Below the pieces are notes generated by a model. That model did not search any database and had not been told where the DNA came from. It saw only the letters and a program-made list of their open reading frames with translations. Positions 50,993-57,130 of a stretch of 57,130 nt of DNA are shown here, piece by piece. How positions within the stretch are numbered: position 1 is the first letter of the stretch; each line of letters begins with the position of its first letter. This DNA comes from CAZTDD01 sp964612675 (GTDB taxonomy: Bacteria; Hinthialibacterota; Hinthialibacteria; Hinthialibacterales; JAKPRU01): the NCBI GenBank assembly GCA_964612675.1, contig CAZTDD010000031.1:1-57130 (forward strand). Direction: 5' to 3'. Made by a program: the position numbers and the translations under genes.

Positions 50993-51208
50993 CAGACCGC
51001 CTCCGCTTTCGGATGTGGCGACCTTGGTCGCACCGATGATGATCAGACTATACCTGAAAATGAAGACTCTGACATCCTCGGTGAGGCCGGAAACCGAGGA
51101 AATCGAGATCGGAAGGTGCGACATTCCAAGCGCCTCCGTTGACGGGATCGCCTGGACCTCCCTATAGTAGATAGCTCTTTTGAATTGACGGCATTCAGGA
51201 ATCTAGCG

Positions 51209-52096
51209 ATGACCTTTGAGGACCAAAAACGCGTTCGGCTGGGCGTGCCGAAGGGCAGCTTGCAGGAATCGACTCTCACCCTCTTTTCACGGGCGGGCTT
51301 TCAGATTTCTGTAAACGGCCGTTCCTATTTCCCGCGATGTGACGATGAAGAGATCGCGCCGGTGTTGATGCGTGCGCAAGAGATCCCGCGATATGTGGGA
51401 GACGGCGTTTTGGATGCGGGGATCACCGGCCATGACTGGGTGGTGGAAAACAAGGTGGACGTGATCGAGGTCGTCGATCTCGTTTATGCCAAGCAGAGCA
51501 TGCGGCCGGTCCGTTGGGTGTTGGCGGTCCACGAGGACTCCTCGATCCAGTCCGTGCAGGATCTGGAAGGCAAGACCATCGCCACGGAAGTTGTCAATAT
51601 AACGAAAGATTATCTGGCGTCGCACGGCGTGAGCGCCAAGGTTGAGTTTTCATGGGGAGCAACCGAGGTGAAGGTGCCTTATCTGGTGGACGCCATTGTG
51701 GATGTCACGGAGACCGGTACTTCGCTGCGAGAGAACAATCTGCGGATCGTCGAGACGGTGTTGGAGTCGACCACGAAGTTGATTGCGAACCGGAAGTCGA
51801 TGCGCGACCCGGAGAAGGCGCGGAAGATCGACGATTTGTCGGTGTTGTTGCAGGGCGCGATCCGGGCGTGGGGGCGTGTATTGTTGCGGATGAAAGTCCC
51901 GCAGGACAAGCTCTCGACAGTTTTGGATTTCTTACCGAGTGAGCGACCGGCGGATGTGTATGCGTCGGATGTCGGTGGGAATGTGATGGTGGATGTGGTA
52001 ATGAAGGAGCGTGACGTTCGGCGGTTGTCGCCGGAGTTGCGGCGCTTGGGAGCGTTTTCGCTAGCGGAGTTTGATGTTCACAAGTTAATCGATTAG
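51209..52096 (+). CDS. hisG: ATP phosphoribosyltransferase, first step of histidine biosynthesis
   Basis: A 295-residue HisG of the long form. The N-terminal RLGVPKGSLQESTLTLFSRAG is characteristic, as are DAGITGHDWVVE, ATEVVNITKDYL and the PRPP-site region VDAIVDVTETGTSL. The C-terminal 75 residues correspond to the regulatory PII-like domain that allows histidine feedback. It joins ATP and PRPP. ATG 51209 was chosen for AGGA 8 bases upstream. No other his genes are near, but a tRNA-His gene begins 30 bases after its stop, on the same strand. Confidence 0.95.
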   Translation: MTFEDQKRVRLGVPKGSLQESTLTLFSRAGFQISVNGRSYFPRCDDEEIAPVLMRAQEIPRYVGDGVLDAGITGHDWVVENKVDVIEVVDLVYAKQSMRPVRWVLAVHEDSSIQSVQDLEGKTIATEVVNITKDYLASHGVSAKVEFSWGATEVKVPYLVDAIVDVTETGTSLRENNLRIVETVLESTTKLIANRKSMRDPEKARKIDDLSVLLQGAIRAWGRVLLRMKVPQDKLSTVLDFLPSERPADVYASDVGGNVMVDVVMKERDVRRLSPELRRLGAFSLAEFDVHKLID

Positions 52097-52126
52097 AATA
52101 GAAGAAAAGAGTAGAATAGAAAAAGA

Positions 52127-52201
52127 GCCGGGGTAGCTCAGATTGGTTAGAGCGCCTGACTGTGGATCAGGAGGTCTCGGGTTCGATCCCCGACCCCGGT
52201 A
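52127..52201 (+). tRNA. tRNA-His (anticodon GTG)
   Basis: A complete cloverleaf. The acceptor GCCGGGG pairs with CCCCGGT (first pair G-U), the D-arm is GCTC...GAGC, the anticodon arm is CCTGA-CTGTGGA-TCAGG (anticodon GTG), and the T-arm contains GGTTCGATCCC. The base at -1 is A and the discriminator is A, not the usual G-1 with C73. CCA is not encoded. Confidence 0.93.
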
Positions 52202-52980
52202 TAGCACATAAACCGTTACAAACCAGATACTTAATTCGTACGCATCTTACTGATATTTACACGCCGTGAAAGAGCATTAGGACCACTTTAGGACCGTCTG
52301 TTCCGCCCTTCGGCTCGCCCCCTTTGTCTAACGATAGTACTCGTACCATCTGTCTCAATCAGGCCGCAGCGGTGCTGAGGTTGGCCGCTAACGCTACGAC
52401 CACTGCATGAGGAAGTTGTAGAAACGTCTTGACGACTGCGGGATCAGTGAGGCATTATATAGACACAACTGAAATACATCGAATGGACCAAGGCCGGAAG
52501 CCGAAAGGGCCTTTGTTCAGAGATGTGTGTTATTAGCTGGCTATGTTGACGGGGAACCTACCCGAAACGCTTTTTGACGTGTCTCCGGTTTCGTTCCCGA
52601 AATATCTGTTGGGCTAGTCGTGTCCAACATGGCTGTAAAAATGACAGCACGCCGAGCTGAATGTATGTGCGCCGTTTGGCGATGTGCTGATGAGCGAAGG
52701 GGAAACTCGTTGATAAATCCCCACTATTTCATGCCACAAATGAGCTTTTCGCTTCTCCCCATGGAGAGGCTCCTACCCAAGGTCTGTTCAGAAAGGACGG
52801 GTACCTATCGACAAAAGCATAACGTGGCGCATGCGACTATCCAAATGGATAGTCGCATGCTGAAACACTTGTGTCTCTGCGGTAGCGGGACCATGGGATT
52901 GCACGGCGCAAGATGAACTGATGTTCTCCTCGCACGAATCGCGGGTTCAGGCGAGGCAAATAATGAAAGGGGTTATTGAC
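52202..52980. other. 779-base gap at the left end of a probable integrated element
   Basis: There is no supportable gene here. A 98-codon frame from a GTG at 52620 has no ribosome site and unlikely composition. No integrase is seen. The only strong structure is the palindrome at 52829-52860. Codon-like order ends abruptly after tRNA-His, a common insertion point. Confidence 0.5.
52829..52860. other. Perfect palindrome with 14-bp arms upstream of the element primase
   Basis: GCATGCGACTATCC (52829-52842) and its exact complement (52847-52860) surround AAAT. It lacks a U-tract and no gene ends beside it, so it is a better candidate for an origin hairpin, recombination site or protein-binding site than for a terminator. 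Confidence 0.85.
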
Positions 52981-53021
52981 ATGAAGAATACTGTAGACGT
53001 ATGCGTTGTAAGCGGTCAGGA
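52981..53021 (+). CDS. Start of a small gene cut by an assembly gap
   Basis: An ATG after AAAGGGG begins MKNTVDVCVVSGQ, then the 100-N gap. The continuation cannot be placed; one frame after the gap ends in a TGA that overlaps the primase start. In similar elements a small DNA-binding regulator sits at this place, but nothing in these 13 residues shows it. Confidence 0.4.
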
Positions 53022-53121
53022 NNNNNNNNNNNNNNNNNNNNNNNNNNNNNNNNNNNNNNNNNNNNNNNNNNNNNNNNNNNNNNNNNNNNNNNNNNNNNNN
53101 NNNNNNNNNNNNNNNNNNNNN
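53022..53121. other. 100-N scaffold gap left of the primase gene
   Basis: A placeholder gap of unknown true size, which interrupts the small gene before the primase. Confidence 0.98.
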
Positions 53122-53228
53122 ACAAAAAAAGAACCGACACCATCGGAGCATGTTGATCGGATTGGTCGGGGCCATCACTGCGATGCAGATCCATCACGTG
53201 GCCATGTCGCGGACTTCAGGAGGGTTGG

Positions 53229-55595
53229 ATGATGTCAAACATACTGAACACAATAATCGAACGAACAAACGCCAAGAAATCGGGCACCGGTTGGGTGGGC
53301 CGGTGCCCGGCGCACGAGGACAAACATCCTTCGTTGTCAATCGGCGTCGGTAACGACGGGGCTGTACTCCTGCATTGCCATGCCGGGTGCGAGACCAAGG
53401 AAGTCGTCCAAAGGCTCGGTCTTTCAATGACGGATTTATGTGCAAAAGATCGACAACTCACGACCCCGACTCAAGAAAAGTCCAAGGAGTCGAGTCAGGG
53501 AAACCCTGCACCGAAACAAAACGCGGCGATCACCGTAGCCACGTTGGCCGAAAACAAGAAATTGCCGGTCGAATTCCTGCAGAGACTTGGGCTACGAGAT
53601 TATCAGGGCGGTGTTGAAATTCCCTATTTCCTTCAGGACGGATCGGAGGCTCCGCGCAAACGGTTGCGAACGGCATTGAGCGCGAAAGACGGATCGTTTT
53701 GGACGAAAGGAACAGAGGATCTAGTTCCGTATGGTGTCGATCGTCTTGCGCGGATGCCGAAACGGGAATATCTCATTTTGGTCGAAGGTGAGTCCGACTG
53801 CTGGAGCCTATGGTTTCATGAATATGACGCACTCGGAATCCCGGGTGCGTCTATGGCGAAGACCCTTCAGCCTGATCACTTGGAAGGTATTGATTACCTG
53901 TGCATCTTGAACGAAGGTGATGAGGGTGGGGCACATTTCGTCAAGAATGTCGTGGGCCGGTTGGAAGCAGTAAGTTACAAAGGGAAGGCCTATGAGTTCT
54001 CGCTTCAAGACACAATCGGCGTGAAGGATCTGAACGAGTTGCATACACAAGATCCGAACGCTTTTCGCCAGCGTCTTCAGCCGATTCTCAATAAGTGCAT
54101 TTCCGAGAAACCTATCTACGAATTCATTTCGCCGGAAGGCCCTCGGCCACTCGTGCGGGCTCTCGATCCGGCGGAAGCGTTTCCGATAGATGCACTCGGA
54201 CCGATTCTCGAACCTGCCGCCCGAGTGATTCGGGAAGCTGTCCAAGCGCCCGACGCTATTTGCGCGAACAGCGTTCTCGGTGCAGTGGCACTTGCGGTTC
54301 AACCATTCGCCAACGTCGAAATCGACGGCCGCACATTTCCGGTTTCAGAATTCTTTTTGACAATCGGTGAGACCGGGGAGCGGAAGAGTGCCGTCGACAC
54401 CCTCGCACTCCACGCTCATCGTGAGTACGAAAAAAAAGCGATGGACAATTATCAGCTGGAAAAAAGCCGATACTTGAACGAGTGCGAGATCTACAAGAAG
54501 GCAAGAGACCACGCATTAAGCGGAACCAAGAAAGGAACAGAGAAAGCGCGGACAGATCTTCAACAGCTGGGTGACCCGCCTCAACGGCCAAACTTGCCGC
54601 TGCTCCTTTTGCAGGAGCCAACGTATGAGGGGTTAATCCGTTTTTTCGCAGAGGGCAGTTGCAGCGCAGGAATTTTTACCGACGAGGGCGGACGTCTGAT
54701 TGGAGGCCATGCCCTCAACAACGATAATCAGATCAAAACGGCCGCTGGCATTTGCGAGCTGTGGGACGGGCGAGCTATCACACGTGTCCGAAGCAGCGAA
54801 GGTACATCTTTGATCGCGGGTCGAAGGCTGTCGGTTCACATCATGACGCAGCCAGCCATCGCGCAAATGCTCTTGTCCAACAAGACGCTCGGCGAGCAGG
54901 GTTTCTTATCGCGGTTTCTTGTGTGCTATCCAAATACGACCTGCGGTCAACGTTTGTATCGCGACGGGAATCCATATCAGCGCCAGGAACTCCTGGGCTA
55001 CTACGAGCGAGCGGGCGAGATTCTCGAAATGGAGAAACCGTACGGTGACGAATCAAGATCCGAACTCGAACCTCGGCGAATCACATTAGATCCTGAGGCA
55101 AAGAAGTTGTGGATCGAATTCCACGATGAGGTCGAGACGCAGCTCGATCCCAAAGGAGAATTTGCGGCAATCCGTGGTATGGCCAACAAAGCGGCTGAAC
55201 ACGCGGCGCGATTAGCGGGCATTCTCGCTTTGTTCCATCGTCCTGATTGTCAGGAGATCCACGCGGACGAAATGAACTCGGGGATCACGCTCTGCAGATA
55301 CTACTTGAGTGAGGCATTGCGCCTTTATCAGAGTGGTGAGCAGGATGAGGAATTAGAGAGAGCCGAGGACCTACGCCGCTGGCTAATGCAACGCGATTCG
55401 GATGAGATTTCGTTAGTCGAGACCTATAAGAAAGGGCCAAGTCGAATCCGCAACGCGGATGCAGCCCGCGCAGCGATGAAGATCCTTCAGCAGCACGGCT
55501 GGGTCGAAACGATCTCGGAGGGCATCGTGTTTGAAGGCAAGCGGCGCAGGGAAGCGTGGAGGGTCGTCCGTAATGAGGACGATTTGCCGTTCTAG
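53229..55595 (+). CDS. Mobile-element primase-helicase: zinc finger, TOPRIM-like and DUF3987
   Basis: A 788-residue protein. A CHC2-type zinc finger is at the N-terminus (C26, H29, C50, C54 in RCPAHED and LHCHAGC). A TOPRIM-like region follows (YLILVEGESD, residues 181-190; LNEGDEGG later). From about residue 320 the DUF3987 domain takes over, with a degenerate Walker A GETGERKS (380-387) and GIFTDEGGRLIGGH. A winged-helix-like end (NADAARAAMKILQQHGWVE) closes it. Such proteins start replication of phages, satellites and integrative elements. GGAGG lies 5 bases before paired ATGs. The gene lies in the segment after tRNA-His and is followed by an iteron-like cluster. Confidence 0.85.
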   Translation: MMSNILNTIIERTNAKKSGTGWVGRCPAHEDKHPSLSIGVGNDGAVLLHCHAGCETKEVVQRLGLSMTDLCAKDRQLTTPTQEKSKESSQGNPAPKQNAAITVATLAENKKLPVEFLQRLGLRDYQGGVEIPYFLQDGSEAPRKRLRTALSAKDGSFWTKGTEDLVPYGVDRLARMPKREYLILVEGESDCWSLWFHEYDALGIPGASMAKTLQPDHLEGIDYLCILNEGDEGGAHFVKNVVGRLEAVSYKGKAYEFSLQDTIGVKDLNELHTQDPNAFRQRLQPILNKCISEKPIYEFISPEGPRPLVRALDPAEAFPIDALGPILEPAARVIREAVQAPDAICANSVLGAVALAVQPFANVEIDGRTFPVSEFFLTIGETGERKSAVDTLALHAHREYEKKAMDNYQLEKSRYLNECEIYKKARDHALSGTKKGTEKARTDLQQLGDPPQRPNLPLLLLQEPTYEGLIRFFAEGSCSAGIFTDEGGRLIGGHALNNDNQIKTAAGICELWDGRAITRVRSSEGTSLIAGRRLSVHIMTQPAIAQMLLSNKTLGEQGFLSRFLVCYPNTTCGQRLYRDGNPYQRQELLGYYERAGEILEMEKPYGDESRSELEPRRITLDPEAKKLWIEFHDEVETQLDPKGEFAAIRGMANKAAEHAARLAGILALFHRPDCQEIHADEMNSGITLCRYYLSEALRLYQSGEQDEELERAEDLRRWLMQRDSDEISLVETYKKGPSRIRNADAARAAMKILQQHGWVETISEGIVFEGKRRREAWRVVRNEDDLPF

Positions 55596-56085
55596 GGACA
55601 TGGAGTGTTGCGAATCGTGCGAATTGCGCGAACCAGACTGTCAATGCTGAACTTACGAATGCGAACCTTTTGCGAACCTTTGCGAACCTGGTGCCGTCGA
55701 ATCATGAAGACATCGCGGTTCGCAACTGGTTCGCACGGGATACGCAAACGTAAGTGATTTATTTTCAATGCGGTTCGCAAGATTCGCGGAATTCGCAGGG
55801 GAAGAGGGCGACGGAGCTGACAATGAGGGTGAATTCGTAGCGGGGTTTTGTCCACGGAATAAGGCGAAGGGGCGGCGTCCCCCCCTCAAAAGCACCGGAC
55901 GAAGAAAATGAGGGATCGCAAGGCGATTTGCAAATAGAAAACCGAGAACAGAGAGCAAACGTGACTACACAAAGTACGAACAGTGCATTTGATGGATACT
56001 TTGTGGGCTTTGTGCTACGGGGTTCGAGTTCTTAAGCGGTGTCTGCTTGGTCTGCTGTTCTCAAAATGAAGGAAGGGGAATGATC
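55596..56085. other. Gap after the primase gene, with a repeat cluster at its left
   Basis: No gene is present in this 490-base stretch. Its left part holds the GCGAA/TTCGC cluster; the right part (about 55860-56060) shows nothing I can name. Confidence 0.5.
55610..55796. repeat. Iteron-like cluster of GCGAA / TTCGC words
   Basis: Six GCGAA words in direct orientation begin at 55610, 55619, 55628, 55661, 55672 and 55682. Then five TTCGC words in the opposite orientation begin at 55719, 55730, 55774, 55783 and 55792. Several are 9 to 11 bases apart, close to one helical turn, and the middle ones extend to GCGAACCTTT and GGTTCGCA. The layout resembles origin iterons. Confidence 0.6.
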
Positions 56086-56954
56086 ATGTTGATCACAATC
56101 AACGATCAGTGGCGAATTCGGTCTGAGTCTCGGGCGTGGGCGGTCCAAAGGGCCAGAAAAGATGGTGACACGTGGGCCTCGATAGCTTGGTATGACGCCC
56201 TGGATCAGGTCGCGCGCTATCTACGGAAGAACGGCGTCTCTTCCGAAGATCTGGAGGCGGTGGCGCAACGGTTTGAGTGTCACGATCTGTTCAGCGAAGA
56301 TGGAACCCGCCCGTTTTGCTGGCGGTTCGATTATCTGTTCCCTCCTGATTCGCCTGAGGCTGATTTCTTGGCCGACAAATCAATTCTGGAGCGCTATGGA
56401 AGAGCGCCAAACGTCCTTCAACCTGCCTTCACCCCAGACGAAGGTGAGAAAGCGCCTCTTCCAAAGCGTATCCAGCCCGAAAGCGGGTCTCCGAACGATG
56501 GTGTGATCCAGGTCAACGACTCTTGGAGAATCCGGCCGGTCCAAGGGGATTGGAATATCGAGAGATTGAGAGATTGTACTCCCAAAAGACGGCCTGGACG
56601 TTTGAGGCCCACTGTCGGACCCTGCTGGACGCGCTGAACACGCTATTACGTCGACGGATGTGGCAAGTCGACGAAAACGAACCCAAGAAGATCATTGCCA
56701 AAAGAGAATCGATCCGGAATGAAATCATGTCGGCATATCGAGCGTTCGAGCAGACGCTGGAACGGACAGCCTCGCAAGATACGGAAGACGAGCACACCGA
56801 GTCTACCTCAACCGGGGTGGACCACCGACCTATTTCGGGAGGCGAGGAAGCGACGGGGGTTGTTGTGCGCGCGCGCACCCGCAGGGGAGATCGGAAACGG
56901 CGTGAAAACCGAGATTTCGTGCAAGGGGTGTTTCTTGAGTGCATGCCGAATTGA
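56086..56954 (+). pseudogene. Element protein with internal duplication, broken by an 8-base tandem duplication
   Basis: I do not recognise this family. The first frame has two similar units: ITINDQWRIRSESRAWAVQR near the N-terminus and IQVNDSWRIRPVQGDWNIERL near residue 145. In the second unit the frame is lost at a perfect tandem GAGAGATT GAGAGATT (56560-56575). Removing one copy joins it to the frame that continues YSQKTAWTFEAHCRTLLDAL and ends at 56954, giving one 286-residue protein whose second half is charged and helical. Without the removal, the first frame ends at 56637. It is either a real frameshift or an assembly error. ATG 56086 has AGGGG 7 bases upstream. Confidence 0.65.
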
Positions 56955-57130
56955 TGACTGGGTGAAAACGCTCAAGTGGCGGTAGCGGTGGCACAGTAGA
57001 GCAAGGCTCCTGCGTGGAGTAACGATCACGGAATTAGCCGATACTCGGGTCGGTTGTTTCCGAGATTGTCGCTTACAGCGGACCTTTCAGGTTATGCGTA
57101 GAGTCGAATAAGTTCGAAGTGGTTGATAAA
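56955..57130. other. Right end of the window, no gene seen
   Basis: The last 176 bases carry no supportable frame, repeat or RNA. The element presumably continues beyond the window, since no right attachment site was found. Confidence 0.4.

Noticed and set aside
52829..52860. CRISPR-type repeat
   Set aside because: Single copy, no spacers, no cas genes in the window.
52620..52916. 98-codon frame in the gap after tRNA-His
   Set aside because: GTG start without a ribosome site, odd composition, and it runs through the palindrome.

Overview
The window reads as a metagenome-assembled bacterial chromosome fragment. It contains two 100-N scaffold gaps and begins inside a repeat that recurs at 13.8 kb. 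The gene content is typical of heterotrophic, glycan-degrading bacteria of the Planctomycetota, Hydrogenedentota, Sumerlaeota or Lentisphaerota type: five Gfo/Idh/MocA oxidoreductases (three with twin-arginine leaders), two DUF1080 proteins, a DUF4838 protein, LamG domains, an exported methyltransferase/PQQ-propeller fusion and a GFTLIE-type pseudopilin. No marker gene fixes the phylum, so this placement is an inference from family content.

Layout. 0-23 kb: a catabolic and surface region with Gfo/Idh/MocA enzymes, a URO-D-like protein, a pseudopilin, a very large LVIVD-type protein with a helical insertion, an exported aldo/keto-reductase-like protein, DUF4838 and LamG proteins. 22-25.3 kb: a B12-binding radical SAM enzyme, an unknown protein, ribosomal protein S21 and a glycine-tailed RRM protein. 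25.9-31.1 kb: a co-directional glycan operon (double DUF1080, an alpha-glucuronidase-like barrel carrying PepSY-like repeats, and a beta-helix glycosidase). 31.4-41.1 kb: a signalling and conjugation region. It holds a GAF-sigma54 activator, two paralogous class III cyclase-like/beta-helix proteins, a STAS protein and a tightly coupled E2-like, JAB, E1-like, membrane-protein operon. 41.4-44.4 kb: mobility and defence genes (RelB/RelE-like pair with a frameshifted toxin, a REP-associated tyrosine transposase flanked by REP palindromes, and a GmrSD-type DUF262/HNH protein). 45-52.2 kb: housekeeping genes (tRNA-Glu, phosphohexomutase, GH57 glucanotransferase, zinc ribbon, sulfatase-like protein, universal stress protein, hisG, tRNA-His). 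52.2-57.1 kb: a probable integrated element downstream of tRNA-His, with a zinc-finger/TOPRIM/DUF3987 primase-helicase, a perfect 14-bp-arm palindrome, a GCGAA repeat cluster and a gene broken by an 8-bp duplication.

How the parts may work together. The first half looks like uptake and breakdown of complex or modified sugars outside the cytoplasm. The most novel part is 33-41 kb. The two cyclase-like paralogs carry complementary halves of a class III active site: one keeps both metal aspartates, the other keeps the transition-state Asn and Arg. They converge on a ubiquitin-like conjugation and deconjugation operon in which no ubiquitin-like modifier is recognisable. This resembles the logic of CBASS type II, Pycsar and Bil/Bub systems without matching any of them, and it sits beside restriction, toxin-antitoxin and REP-transposase genes.
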